Shown here in pieces: positions 8,724-17,911 of a stretch of DNA of 64,000 bases (its first letter is position 1; each line of letters starts with the position of its first letter). The stretch is from an uncultured Desulfobacteraceae bacterium (GTDB lineage Bacteria > Desulfobacterota > Desulfobacteria > Desulfobacterales > UBA5852): NCBI GenBank assembly GCA_913060875.1, contig CAJXSL010000005.1:124001-188000 (forward strand), written 5' to 3'. The position numbers were made by a program, and so were the translations under genes. The notes below the pieces were generated by a model. It was not told the DNA's origin. It did not search any database and saw only the letters and a list, made by a program, of their open reading frames with translations.

Positions 8724-9625
8724 AAGCGGGACGTTGTTTTACCGACACATCGGACTTTCTTAATATTCATATCGGCGATGACATCATGATCGACGGCCGG
8801 CGCTTCACCGTCACCGGCGAAGAGCGTGAACGCCGCTTCGGGGTGGAAGATCCCAAATTTTGGGTCAAGCGTGTCGTGGAAGTGGAAACCGGGGATCGCA
8901 AACTGGCCAAATTGTCTTTTTTTGAAGAATTCAATACCCGGCTGGGCAGCATTGTCATTCGATGCTACCGCAGCCCCCAAAAAGAAGAACAGATCCTCGA
9001 TCTCTGCCGGGAGCGGCCGGAATTCATGAACGGCATCACCTACCACGACACCCGAAACAACCGGGTACGCATTTTGGACATCGTCCGGGGCCCCAATTTC
9101 ATGCTGCACCTCGACAGCCTGCGAATGCCCCACGCCGTGTATTTCCAGAACGCGTTGCCCAATATTCTGTACCATCTTTCCGATGCTTACGCTGCCATCG
9201 AATTTTTACACCGCAACGGATTTCGCCACGGCGATATCCGCAGCGATCACATTATCGTGGAGAGAAAATCCGGCCGCTATGTCTGGATCGATTTCGACTA
9301 CGAGTTCGAAGCTCCGGAAAACCCCTTCGGCCTGGATATCTTCGGGTTGGGCAACATCCTGATTTACGCGGTCGGCAAGGTTTTTCACACAGCCTACATG
9401 ATCAAAAACGACACCTATACCTATGGTGATCTGGCAGCCAGGCTGGAACCGGAAGATTTCTCCATTCTGCATCCCAATCGACTGGTGAACCTGCGCAAGC
9501 TCTATCCCTATATCCCGCGGATGCTGAACAACATCCTGATGCATTTTTCCCTGGGGGCGCCGATCACGTACGAGTCGGTCGACGAAATCCTCGAGGACCT
9601 CAACGGTTATCTCGCTTCCCTGTAA
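8720..9625 (+). CDS. Protein-kinase-fold protein (atypical)
   Basis: 301 aa. The C-terminal half shows a kinase catalytic core: HGDIRSDHIIVE matches HxDxxxxN except that the final Asn is His, and WIDFDYEF replaces the DFG loop with DFD. Upstream, KLAKLSFFEEF may hold the ATP-binding Lys. The first 60 residues (IGDDIMIDGRRFTVTGEERERRFG) look like a small beta domain setting up the kinase. Overlaps the GAF gene by 4 bp and is followed 12 bp later by a universal-stress gene. Whether it phosphorylates proteins, or is a pseudokinase, cannot be decided from sequence. ATGA start chosen by coupling. Confidence 0.7.
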   Translation: MKAGRCFTDTSDFLNIHIGDDIMIDGRRFTVTGEERERRFGVEDPKFWVKRVVEVETGDRKLAKLSFFEEFNTRLGSIVIRCYRSPQKEEQILDLCRERPEFMNGITYHDTRNNRVRILDIVRGPNFMLHLDSLRMPHAVYFQNALPNILYHLSDAYAAIEFLHRNGFRHGDIRSDHIIVERKSGRYVWIDFDYEFEAPENPFGLDIFGLGNILIYAVGKVFHTAYMIKNDTYTYGDLAARLEPEDFSILHPNRLVNLRKLYPYIPRMLNNILMHFSLGAPITYESVDEILEDLNGYLASL

Positions 9626-9637
9626 AGGAGACGGGCC

Positions 9638-10081
9638 GTGAACCAAACCATCCTTGTTATCATGAACGATATGCCCTGTTCCAAATCAGCAGTTGAATTT
9701 TTAGCCCAAATCCCCCTGTGCTTTGCCGAAATCCAGGTCACGCTGATGCACGTGTTTCGCAAACCCGCCGGCAGCGAGGAGATGATGGGCAAAAAATTTA
9801 TGCAGGCCGAACAGGAGAAAATATTGACCGCCATGTCTGTTGCCCGCAAACGGCTCGTTACGGCCGGATATCCCCCGGATAATATCCGGATCCGCCTGGT
9901 CGAGCAGGCCTATCCCACCGTGGCGGACGGCATCATCGCGGAATTCGAAAAGGGCACCTATGATCTGGTGGTGATCGGGCGCAAGAAAATGTCCAAGGCC
10001 GAAGAATTCGTCATGGGGGATGCCAGCATCAAACTCATCCGCGCCCTGGACAAAGCCCCTGTCATTGTTGTGAAGTGTTGA
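9638..10081 (+). CDS. Universal stress protein (UspA family)
   Basis: 147 aa, a single USP domain from a GTG start preceded by AAAGGAG. The N-terminal strand is ILVIMND, the middle part TLMHVFRKP and the C-terminal strand LVVIGRKK...APVIVVK are typical. The nucleotide-binding consensus Gx2Gx9G(S/T) is only partly kept (GRKKMSKAEEFVMGDAS), so ATP binding is uncertain. Last gene of the GAF/kinase-like/USP operon, which suggests it is a downstream effector of that signal. Confidence 0.85.
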   Translation: MNQTILVIMNDMPCSKSAVEFLAQIPLCFAEIQVTLMHVFRKPAGSEEMMGKKFMQAEQEKILTAMSVARKRLVTAGYPPDNIRIRLVEQAYPTVADGIIAEFEKGTYDLVVIGRKKMSKAEEFVMGDASIKLIRALDKAPVIVVKC

Positions 10082-10169
10082 TGACCATCGTTCCTTTCGA
10101 CCCGGGCTTCGCGATCATTCCGGGTACCGGTGCCCAAGCCCTCGCACCGGAGCAGAAACCCTATCATCA

Positions 10170-10203
10170 GGATAAGCCGGCCGACACCTCGGGCGGCTTA
10201 TCC
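10170..10203 (+). terminator. Stem-loop after the USP gene
   Basis: GGATAAGCCG and CGGCTTATCC form a perfect 10-bp stem with a 14-nt loop, 89 bp after the USP stop. No clear T-run follows, so it may be a terminator or simply a structured 3' end. Confidence 0.4.
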
Positions 10204-10643
10204 CCACCATCGTCGGTTTTGCCGGACATGGCGCCGCCCCTGCCCGGCAAAACCATTGGCGGATTACGATAATGCCGGAGGCGCCGGAGGGTTGATCAGG
10301 CTACGGAGGTATGGTATCAAGGCACTGTTATTTCGATCCAAACGACCTATCCGGCGACGCTTCACTCTCCTCTTGCAGTTCACGACGCCTCATCGTCCAA
10401 TGCGCGTTAATCGTGTTTGCGTAAAGTTGCCCAAATCGCATTAATCTATCCCCGGACTTACAGCTGTCCCAGCTCAATCCGTGCGACATCGAATTGCGTT
10501 ATCCTTCTTCACTGATCGACGAAATCGCACGTTGCTCCCGACATTGATCGACCCATGCGAATAAAGGCCCTTGTCGGCTTCTTCACACCGTCGTTACAAC
10601 CGTTCAACCCCTTAACAAAGCATGTTGTACAAAGGAGGCCGTT
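10204..10643. other. Intergenic stretch without a supported gene
   Basis: About 440 bp up to the sulfatase start. Only short frames with no recognisable protein features are present. AAGGAGG at the end is the sulfatase ribosome site. No promoter stands out. Confidence 0.5.
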
Positions 10644-12188
10644 ATGAAAGCAAACGTCAGGTTTTTTTTATTGGGCATTTTGACCCTATCATTAGCCCTG
10701 GCTCCCGGCCCACCAGTGAACGCCGCAGACAAACCCAACATCCTGGTGATTATGGGGGACGACATTGGCATTCCCAATATCAGCGCCTACAGCCATGGCA
10801 TGATGGGCTACCAGACGCCCCATATCGACCGCCTGGCCAAAGAGGGCATGATGTTTACCGATTATTACGCCGAGAACAGTTGTACGGCCGGGCGCGCCGC
10901 CTTTATTACGGGTCAGACGGTTTTGCGCACCGGCCTGAGTCGGGTGGGCATGCCCGGTGCCGAGGTGGGCATCCAGGATTCCGACCCGACGCTGGCGGAA
11001 TTACTCAAACCCCAAGGCTACATGACCGGACAGTTCGGCAAAAACCATCTGGGGGACCTGGACGCGTATCTGCCGACCCGGCATGGATTTGACGAGTTTT
11101 TCGGCAATCTCTACCATCTGAATGCCGAAGAAGAGCCCGAACACCCCGACTATCCCCAAGATCCGGAATTTAAAAAACGGTTCGGACCGCGCGGCGTGAT
11201 CCGTTCGTCGGCGGATGGCAAAATTGAAGATACCGGTCCGCTCACGCGCAAACGCATGGAGAAGGTGGACGATGAATTCCTGGATGCCACGATAGATTTC
11301 ATTGACCGGGCGCACACCGCCCAAAAGCCTTTTTTTGTCTGGTTCAACTCGTCCCGCATGCACTTTTTCACCCACGTGCCGGAGGAATGGCAGGGGAAAT
11401 CCGGTCTGAATTTTTATGCCGACGGCATGCTGCAACACGACCACAATGTCGGCCAGTTGCTGAACAAACTGGACGATCTCGGGATTGCGGACAACACAAT
11501 CGTCATCTACACCGGTGACAACGGCCCCCATGCCTGCACCTGGCCGGATGCCGCTGTGACGTGGTTTCGCAGCGAAAAAGTCACCAACTGGGACGGCGCC
11601 TTCCGGGTCCCCCTCTTCGTCAGGTGGCCCGGCAAGATCGCAGCGGGATCCATCGCCAACGACATCATGGCCCATCTAGACTGGGTGCCGACCCTCATGG
11701 CCGCGGCCGGGGATCCGGACATCAAGGAAAAACTGCAAAAAGGCCACACGGCCAACGGAAAGCAGTTCAAGGTGCACCTCGATGGCTACAATTTCTTGCC
11801 TCGTTTGACCGGTCAGGAGGAGACAGGCCCCCGGAAGGAATTCTTCTATTTCAACGACGACGCGCAGTTGACCGCTATTCGTTACAATCGCTGGAAAGCG
11901 GTTTTCATGGAACAGCGTGCCGAGGGCCAGGCCGTGTGGCGGGATCCCTGGTGGAACCTGCGCGCTCCCAAACTTTTCGATCTCCGGATGGATCCCTTCG
12001 AACGGGCGGACCACGATTCCAACGTCTACGAAGATTGGTGGGTGCGTCACGCCTTTCTGTTCGTGCCGGCTCAGCCCCTGGTGGCGCGGTACCTGCAAAC
12101 GTTTAAAGAATTTCCACCCAGCCAGGAACCGGCCGCCTTCAATTTGGACGCCATTATGAAACAAATGCTGCAGCCGGTTTCCAAATAA
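10644..12188 (+). CDS. Exported arylsulfatase-type sulfatase
   Basis: 514 aa hydrolase of sulfate esters, with a signal peptide (cleavage near residue 28, VNAAD). Type I sulfatase core: metal ligands D39-D40 (MGDDIG), then NSCTAGRAAF, where Cys80 would become formylglycine and Arg84 completes the active-site motif. The motif is C-x-A-x-R instead of the usual C-x-P-x-R, a variant known in many arylsulfatases. A second metal pair lies in YTGDNGPH. The gene for formylglycine-generating enzyme is not in the window. AAGGAGG precedes the ATG. Followed by another alkaline-phosphatase-superfamily gene and an outer-membrane porin. The natural substrate is unknown. Confidence 0.9.
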   Translation: MKANVRFFLLGILTLSLALAPGPPVNAADKPNILVIMGDDIGIPNISAYSHGMMGYQTPHIDRLAKEGMMFTDYYAENSCTAGRAAFITGQTVLRTGLSRVGMPGAEVGIQDSDPTLAELLKPQGYMTGQFGKNHLGDLDAYLPTRHGFDEFFGNLYHLNAEEEPEHPDYPQDPEFKKRFGPRGVIRSSADGKIEDTGPLTRKRMEKVDDEFLDATIDFIDRAHTAQKPFFVWFNSSRMHFFTHVPEEWQGKSGLNFYADGMLQHDHNVGQLLNKLDDLGIADNTIVIYTGDNGPHACTWPDAAVTWFRSEKVTNWDGAFRVPLFVRWPGKIAAGSIANDIMAHLDWVPTLMAAAGDPDIKEKLQKGHTANGKQFKVHLDGYNFLPRLTGQEETGPRKEFFYFNDDAQLTAIRYNRWKAVFMEQRAEGQAVWRDPWWNLRAPKLFDLRMDPFERADHDSNVYEDWWVRHAFLFVPAQPLVARYLQTFKEFPPSQEPAAFNLDAIMKQMLQPVSK

Positions 12189-12304
12189 GAGACACGCTGC
12201 AATGCCAGGCTGGGGCATGGCTGTAATTATGTCGCCGGCCTGGCAAACCCGCATCGGCTTAATGAAATGCGATGACGCTTCTGATTGCGCGAAAGGACAT
12301 CAGC

Positions 12305-13996
12305 ATGACAACACGAGCACTAAGAAGGGTGTTCCAAATCGCATGGATAATGGGGTTCGCCTTGGCCACCCTGACGGATACGGCGGCGGCCTCACAAAAG
12401 TCTCCACCACGGCTCATCTTGCAGATCACCGTGGATCAACTGCGCGGGGACCTGCCCGGCCGTTTTGCCGACCGTCTGGGCAACGACGGATTCCGCTACC
12501 TGATGGAAAAAGGCACCTGGTACCTGGATGCCCATTACCAACACGCCAACACCGAAACCGCCGTGGGTCACGCGACCCTGGCTACCGGCGCCGATCCTTC
12601 CCGGCACGGTATCGTCGCCAACGACTGGATCGACCAGGACACGGGCGCCTTCGTCTACAACACCGAAGACGACCGCCATCATATCATAGGACAAGAACCC
12701 AAAACCCACGAGGGGGTTTCGCCCCGCAATCTGAGGGCTTCTACGATTTCCGACGAAATGGTGGTCCATAACGGAGGACGGTCCCGCGCGTTCAGCGTTT
12801 CGGTCAAGGACCGCGGCGCAATTCTGCCGGGGGGTCATGTTGGGAAGGCCTTCTGGTTTTCCAAGCGTAGCGGTGAATTTGTCACCAGCACCTACTATTA
12901 CGACGACTACCCGTCCTGGGTGAAGCAGTGGAACGCGTCCAAACCGGCCGATGTCTATAAGGAAAAATCCTGGAAACTGCTGCACGACCGTGCGACCTAT
13001 GTGCACGGAGATATGGACGACCGGCCCTACGAGGCCGACCTCAAGCCCCTGGGCCGTACCTTTCCCCATTCACTCGGCGGCGATACGAAATACTTCTATC
13101 TGTTTCTGACCTTGACACCGGTGGGTGACGCGCTCACCCTGGATTTTGCCAAGGCCCTGATCGAAAACGAGAAGCTGGGACACAACGACACTGGCGCGCC
13201 GGACTACCTTCAGATCAGCTTTTCCTCCACCGACTACATAGGCCACCTCTTCGGGCCCTCCAGCCTGGAAACCGAAGACAATATACTCCGCCTGGACCGC
13301 ACCCTGGCCGACTTGTTCCAATTCGTCGATCAGACCGTCGGACTGGACCAGACCCTGATTGTTCTCAGCGGCGACCACGGCGCACCCGAAGCCCCCGAGT
13401 ACATGGCTGAAATGGGACTTTCCACCGGGCGTTTTGCTTTCGACTGGTTCAAAACCAAGGGGCCCTTGACCGAGGCTTTGCAGAAAAAGTATGGGCGGGC
13501 GGATTTTATTTCCGGTCACAGTCACCCCTACCTTTACCTGAACCTGGACGCCATTGCCTCTGCCGGACGTGATGTGGCGGACGTGGAGCGATTCGTGGCG
13601 GATGAATTGATCAAGATCCCCGGCATCGCCTACGCCCAGACCCGCAGCGACCTGCTGGCCGGCCGCATCACCGAATCACCGGTCCAGAACCAGATCCGAC
13701 GGAGTTTTCATCCGACACGCTCGGGCAACATCCACATGGTGCCGGAACAGTATTGGTTTCTGCACTCCACCGAAGAGGCCGAAAAAATGGGCATCGGATC
13801 GATCGCCGCCATCCACGGGTCTCCCTGGGCCTACGACACCTATGTGCCCATCTTTTTCGCGGGTCACGATGTGCCGGCCCAGGTCATCGGAAGGCGGGTG
13901 GCACCCACCGACATCGCCCCAACTATCGCTGCCTATCTGGGGGTCAAACCCCCTTCGGGATCGGTGGGCCATGTGCTGACGGAGGTCATGCCCTGA
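12305..13996 (+). CDS. PafA-like alkaline phosphatase / phosphodiesterase superfamily enzyme
   Basis: 563 aa from ATG 12305 (AAAGGA upstream; the longer frame from 12272 lacks a site). Signal sequence to about residue 30. Type I phosphodiesterase/PafA fold: metal ligand in ITVDQLRGD (D44), the Thr nucleophile region NTETAVGHATLATG (T85), the metal motif TDYIGHLFG, then SGDHGAPE and SGHSHPYLY with the remaining metal ligands. Thr rather than Ser as nucleophile is typical of PafA. Expected to act in the periplasm as a phosphomonoesterase or diesterase; substrate unproven. 116 bp after the sulfatase, possibly one transcript. Confidence 0.85.
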   Translation: MTTRALRRVFQIAWIMGFALATLTDTAAASQKSPPRLILQITVDQLRGDLPGRFADRLGNDGFRYLMEKGTWYLDAHYQHANTETAVGHATLATGADPSRHGIVANDWIDQDTGAFVYNTEDDRHHIIGQEPKTHEGVSPRNLRASTISDEMVVHNGGRSRAFSVSVKDRGAILPGGHVGKAFWFSKRSGEFVTSTYYYDDYPSWVKQWNASKPADVYKEKSWKLLHDRATYVHGDMDDRPYEADLKPLGRTFPHSLGGDTKYFYLFLTLTPVGDALTLDFAKALIENEKLGHNDTGAPDYLQISFSSTDYIGHLFGPSSLETEDNILRLDRTLADLFQFVDQTVGLDQTLIVLSGDHGAPEAPEYMAEMGLSTGRFAFDWFKTKGPLTEALQKKYGRADFISGHSHPYLYLNLDAIASAGRDVADVERFVADELIKIPGIAYAQTRSDLLAGRITESPVQNQIRRSFHPTRSGNIHMVPEQYWFLHSTEEAEKMGIGSIAAIHGSPWAYDTYVPIFFAGHDVPAQVIGRRVAPTDIAPTIAAYLGVKPPSGSVGHVLTEVMP

Positions 13997-14058
13997 CAAA
14001 ATAACTAGCAATGGTTGAGAATCATTTGGACCAACCTATTGCGATAGGATCCCTGACC

Positions 14059-15318
14059 ATGAAACTCAAAATGCTCATCATCATCGCGGCCGTATGCCTT
14101 TCAGCCGCACCGGCCTGGGGAGCCGGCCTCTGGCTCTACGAAGGCGGCCAGCCGGATATGGGGACGGCCACGGCCGGACGGGCCGCCCTGGCCATCGATG
14201 CGTCCACCGCCGCCATCAACCCGGCCGGCATGACCCGTCTGGAGCGCTCCCAGGTGCTGGTGGGGGTTCAGCCGCTTCTCGTGCGGGCCAAATTCGATGC
14301 CGACAGCGGCACCACCACAGCGGGAAGCAATGGCGGCGATGCCGGCGACTGGGTCATGGCCGGCAGCGCCAGCTACGTGCACAGTGTCAGCGACGATTTC
14401 AAGCTGGGACTGTCCATGGGGTCTTATTTCGGGCTTGGCCTTGACTACGACGATGACTGGGTAGGACGCTACTACGTGACCGAGGGCGAGTTTCTCACTT
14501 TCGGCGTCAACCCGACGGCGGCTTACCGGATCAACGATTGGCTTTCGGTGGGGGCCGGCGTCAGCCTCGTCTACGCGGAACTCACCCAGAAGGCGGCCAT
14601 CAACAATGTCCTGGACGGCCTGCCGGACGGCGAGTTGAAACTGGAAGAAGACGATGTGGGCTACGGTGTCAATCTGGGGCTGCTGGTCGAACCACAAGCG
14701 GGCACCCGGTTCGGCGTTACGTATCGGTCCCAGGTCGACCTTGAGTTTGACGATGCCTTGTCCTTGAAAGGCCTGGGGCCGACACTGAGTGGTGCGCTCG
14801 GTGGCGTGCTGGGTGCCAAAGTGGATCTCGAGATGAACATCCCCCAGATGGTGATGGTGAGCGGCTATCATGAACTGACGGATAAATTGGCCGTCATGGC
14901 CAATATCGGCTGGCAAGAGTGGAGCGAATTCGGGAAATCCGACATCACCATCAGTGCTCAGAACACGACCAGCCTGACCCAGGACCGCAACTACGAAGAC
15001 ACCTGGCACTTCGCCTTGGGGGTTCAGTACCGCTTTGCCGAGCCCTGGCTGCTGTCGGCCGGCATCGCCTACGATGAATCCCCGGTGGACGATGACGACC
15101 GCACGCCGGACCTGCCCCTGGACCGCCAGATCCGCTACGCCGCGGGGGTCCAGTATCAATGGGACGAAGACGTGACCTTCGGTTTCGCCTATGAATACCT
15201 GGATGCCGGGGATGCCGAAATCGACCAGTTCCGCGGCCCCCTGGCCGGCCGTCTGGTGGGCGAATACGACACCAACGAGATTCACTTTTTCGCTTTCAAT
15301 GTCAGCTGGAAGTTTTAG
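14059..15318 (+). CDS. FadL/OmpP1-family outer-membrane channel
   Basis: 419-aa beta-barrel protein with a clean signal peptide (MKLKMLIIIAAVCL..., cleavage after WGA). Near the mature N-terminus are the FadL hallmarks GTATAGRAA and INPAGM, followed by amphipathic strands and a terminal aromatic residue (SWKF), as needed for BAM insertion. The family imports hydrophobic compounds such as fatty acids or aromatic hydrocarbons. ATG 14059 is preferred over 14011 because the signal peptide starts there. It follows the sulfatase and phosphatase genes, so it could admit their substrates; this is inference. Confidence 0.88.
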   Translation: MKLKMLIIIAAVCLSAAPAWGAGLWLYEGGQPDMGTATAGRAALAIDASTAAINPAGMTRLERSQVLVGVQPLLVRAKFDADSGTTTAGSNGGDAGDWVMAGSASYVHSVSDDFKLGLSMGSYFGLGLDYDDDWVGRYYVTEGEFLTFGVNPTAAYRINDWLSVGAGVSLVYAELTQKAAINNVLDGLPDGELKLEEDDVGYGVNLGLLVEPQAGTRFGVTYRSQVDLEFDDALSLKGLGPTLSGALGGVLGAKVDLEMNIPQMVMVSGYHELTDKLAVMANIGWQEWSEFGKSDITISAQNTTSLTQDRNYEDTWHFALGVQYRFAEPWLLSAGIAYDESPVDDDDRTPDLPLDRQIRYAAGVQYQWDEDVTFGFAYEYLDAGDAEIDQFRGPLAGRLVGEYDTNEIHFFAFNVSWKF

Positions 15319-15396
15319 AAGGCATTGCGGGTTAAAATGTTTTCCTTTTTGGTGTATAAAGGGGCAGGCAATAAGGAAAACTTTAGGGGCGTGAGT

Positions 15397-15786
15397 ATGT
15401 CTGACGCAAGATACGCGATCCGATTCGATGAAGCCACCGGGCGGGCTCATGTGGACATTTCGGGAGAAATAGCGCCCCGCAAAATCCTCAATACTTTTGC
15501 GGCCATTGCGCTGAATAATTCCTGGGCTGCGGGCGACCGGAGCGTTCTGTGGCAGGCACAGGAAGCGCTGCTCCCCGATGCTTTTGAATTCGCCGATATA
15601 TTTCGGGCCACGCCGTTATCGCAAACCATCACGAAGCCGGGCAAATCCGCCATTGTAGTGAATAAAAGTGAAGAAATGGTCGCCAAAGTGGCGCGCTTCT
15701 ACCAGAGCATCGCGGTGACATCGACGAACCGCAACCTCGAAGTCTTTTACGATGAGGAGGAGGCGGTGGCCTGGCTGAATCAATAG
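15397..15786 (+). CDS. SpoIIAA-like (STAS-fold) small protein
   Basis: 129 aa cytoplasmic protein. The alternation of short strands and helices (ARYAIRF, AHVDISGE, KSAIVVN, LEVFYDEEEAVAWLNQ) and the closing motif, a strand followed by an acidic helix entering with A-x-x-W-L, resemble the SpoIIAA-like family. The two proteins at 49.4-50.2 kb end in the same way (FLSFEHAIDWFSE, FMAFEDAIDWLSE). No conserved phosphorylatable Ser is obvious. ATG 15397 was chosen; a GTG two codons earlier is possible. The function is unknown; anti-anti-sigma or membrane-interaction roles are only suggestions from the fold. Confidence 0.6.
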   Translation: MSDARYAIRFDEATGRAHVDISGEIAPRKILNTFAAIALNNSWAAGDRSVLWQAQEALLPDAFEFADIFRATPLSQTITKPGKSAIVVNKSEEMVAKVARFYQSIAVTSTNRNLEVFYDEEEAVAWLNQ

Positions 15787-15892
15787 ATGAATCACCGGAT
15801 GCCATCATTCAAGACCAATGGATTTAGCGTGTCCAGGCCTCCGGCCAATGGACATGCTCCTTCGTTACCCTAAAGAAACATCCCTACCGCGC

Positions 15893-16531
15893 TCACCTTT
15901 CCGGATCGCTTTTCCATATCGTCGGTTCCGTGCCTTCCAGTAGCCTTCGGATATTGTCCCGGTGCCGGGACCAGATCCAGACCGCTATCACCCCGACCCA
16001 TAGCGTCAAAACACCCGACCCGGTGGCCTGCCAGACCGCCAGGGGCAGGATGCCGGTGGCGGCCAGGGATGCCGCGGACACCCGGTTCAGGCTGCAGGCC
16101 GTCATAATGAACACCAGTCCGCCGACGACCAGGGCACCGGGCGACACGGCCAGCAGGCATCCCGCGGCGGTCGCCACGCCCTTCCCCCCGGTGCGAAATT
16201 TCAGATAAACCGGGTAGAGGTGGCCAGCAAAGGCACACAGGCCCACTAGGGCGATATAGGCCTGCGGACCGCCGGCATCGGCAGCCGGCAGAAGCAGACC
16301 GGCCCAGCACACCGGCAGGAAGCCCTTGCCGATGTCGCAGATCAATGTCACCACGGCCGGCAGAGTGCCCACCGTGCGCCGCACGTTGGTGGCACCGATA
16401 TTGCCGCTGCCATTGTCGCGGATATCCATCCGCCCCACCAGGCGGACAATCAGCAATCCAAACGGTATCGACCCCATCCCATACGCCAAAAACGGTAAAA
16501 TCAGCGCGAAAAGCCATTGTGCCAGCGTCAT
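15893..16531 (-). CDS. plsY: Glycerol-3-phosphate acyltransferase PlsY
   Basis: 212-aa inner-membrane enzyme transferring acyl from acyl-phosphate to glycerol-3-phosphate, the first step of phospholipid synthesis with PlsX. The three PlsY motifs are visible: SIPFGLLI, GSGNIGATNVRR and the glycine-rich loop FRTGGKGVATAAG preceded by HLYPVYLK. Several hydrophobic segments agree with the five- to seven-helix topology. GGAGG lies 12 bases upstream of the ATG, a slightly long spacing. It stands alone; plsX is not in the window. Confidence 0.95.
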   Translation of the reverse strand: MTLAQWLFALILPFLAYGMGSIPFGLLIVRLVGRMDIRDNGSGNIGATNVRRTVGTLPAVVTLICDIGKGFLPVCWAGLLLPAADAGGPQAYIALVGLCAFAGHLYPVYLKFRTGGKGVATAAGCLLAVSPGALVVGGLVFIMTACSLNRVSAASLAATGILPLAVWQATGSGVLTLWVGVIAVWIWSRHRDNIRRLLEGTEPTIWKSDPER

Positions 16532-16587
16532 TGTCGGTCGTTACCTCCGTGAAGATCCCCCAGAAAGGCGAAAGGCCTATGTTAGCC

Positions 16588-16825
16588 CCATTCGAAGGGG
16601 CTTAAAATGGGACTTTTTAGCCTTTGGTTTTGATTTTCCCATTGTCCCGCGCCGAGCATCGACGGGGCGGACGGAAAAAAGCGCGCGGACTGTCTGAGCC
16701 CGCCGTAGCCCAAGCGAAGGCGGGTGAGTTTCCGCGCGCTCCGGCCGCACCGACGACGCGCAGGACCAAGCGGGGCACGGGCGGTTTCTTTTGATTCCTT
16801 TTCTTTCCCGGGAAAGAAAAGGAAT
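16588..16825. repeat. Dispersed intergenic repeat, copy A, with 32-bp terminal palindrome
   Basis: About 240 bp closely matching 21785-22020. Shared landmarks are CCATTCGAAGGGG near the start, CCCATTGTCCCGCGCCGAGC, the paired GCGCGCGGA/TCCGCGCGC arms, and CGCACCGACGACGCGCAGG. It ends in a perfect 32-bp palindrome (16794-16825) centred on TTTCCCGGGAAA. Both strands contain open frames across the repeat, but these translate the repeat itself and are not supported as genes. Confidence 0.8.
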
Positions 16826-17024
16826 AAGGAAATCAACCCTCCAGAATCACCGGAAACATACCATGTAGAGTGCAACTCAAAACGAACATGGCGATTGCCC
16901 TCTTGATCAAACCATGGCAACATAATCACAACAGCACCTATACGGCAACCGCTAAGAAGTGCCTGATGGGCGCGGTTCCCCGGGAGGGTTTTCCCGGCAA
17001 TCCGTCAAACGGAAAGCGAATGAA

Positions 17025-17336
17025 ATGGCACCCGAAAAAGACCCCTTTGATCAACCCATCGAAATGGAAATCGATGGCAAACTGGACCTGCACACCTTCC
17101 GGCCATCGGAATTGTCCCCCCTCCTGAAGGACTATGTGGAGATCTGCCGGGAGCGGGGCATCCTGTCGTTGCGCATCATCCACGGCAAGGGCAAGGGGGT
17201 ACAGCGGGAACGAGTGCACCGTTTTCTCGAAAAATGCCCGCATGTTGCGTCATTCCGGCTGGCCCCGCCGGACGCCGGCGGATGGGGGGCGACCCTGGTG
17301 GAACTCAAACCAACCGCCACGTCAGGGGAATTTTAG
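17025..17336 (+). CDS. Smr-domain protein
   Basis: 103 aa, a stand-alone Smr (small MutS-related) domain, a family of nucleic-acid nucleases and nickases. LDLHTF and IIHGKGKGVQRERV are the two signature segments, and the region between, SELSPLLKDYVEICRERG, is the usual amphipathic helix. I start at ATG 17025, preceded by GGAAAG; the longer frame from 16959 has a low-complexity head. No MutS2 part is present. The role in RNA or DNA processing is not defined by context. Confidence 0.85.
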   Translation: MAPEKDPFDQPIEMEIDGKLDLHTFRPSELSPLLKDYVEICRERGILSLRIIHGKGKGVQRERVHRFLEKCPHVASFRLAPPDAGGWGATLVELKPTATSGEF

Positions 17337-17440
17337 GTTGATACTCTGGAGGTTGGATGATAGAAAAATAAGATTATCGCATTAGATTGATTTGGTGATC
17401 ACGCCCACGGCGGGCGCTCTGGAACGGAATTTTCATCGCG

Positions 17441-17728
17441 ATGGACAAATCGACAGCCTTACCCACCAAGGACAACAGCGGCATGGTCAGCAAGACCATC
17501 CTGCTGGAAGATCTACGCCAGACCCTGGTGCATATCCTCTGCAAAGACCTCGACGAGGAAGAAACCGAGGACATGAAAAGCTCCATCGACGATTTCATGC
17601 GGAACTCGGCCACCCACTATTCCCCCGACGAACTGATATCCGATTTCGACTCCACCGAAAAAATCCTGGACCGATTCATTGCCCACCTGGAAACCCGCAA
17701 AGAGATGGCGGGCCAGACCCTCCACTGA
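17441..17728 (+). CDS. Hypothetical small acidic protein
   Basis: 95 aa, rich in Asp and Glu and predicted all-helical (LLEDLRQTLVHILCKDLDEEETEDMKSS...). No family recognised. Coding is supported by an uninterrupted frame of plausible composition, with no competing long frame on this strand. The ribosome site is weak; Met15 is an alternative start. It lies between the Smr gene and archease on the same strand but with gaps of more than 100 bp, so it may be a separate unit. Confidence 0.5.
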   Translation: MDKSTALPTKDNSGMVSKTILLEDLRQTLVHILCKDLDEEETEDMKSSIDDFMRNSATHYSPDELISDFDSTEKILDRFIAHLETRKEMAGQTLH

Positions 17729-17911
17729 TTCCACGGAATTTACCAAACACTATCGACAACGTCCTTGCCCCTGCGCCCTATTGCCAATCGCCCCTGGCAT
17801 CGTAATTATATGCACAGACCGCAACCACCACGATAAGCAGACCCCTTGACTGAGGAACCCGAAAGATCAGCTGCATCGCGTCATCGATCTGATGCGGGCG
17901 GGCATTCTTAT

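Noticed and set aside
14101-15450. 449-codon open frame on the minus strand
   Set aside because: Shadow of the FadL-type porin gene, which has a signal peptide and family motifs.
16582-16929. Small proteins encoded in both dispersed repeats (RRRCGRSARKL-type)
   Set aside because: They translate the repeat, the frame ends differ between copies, and similarity is explained by DNA repeat conservation.
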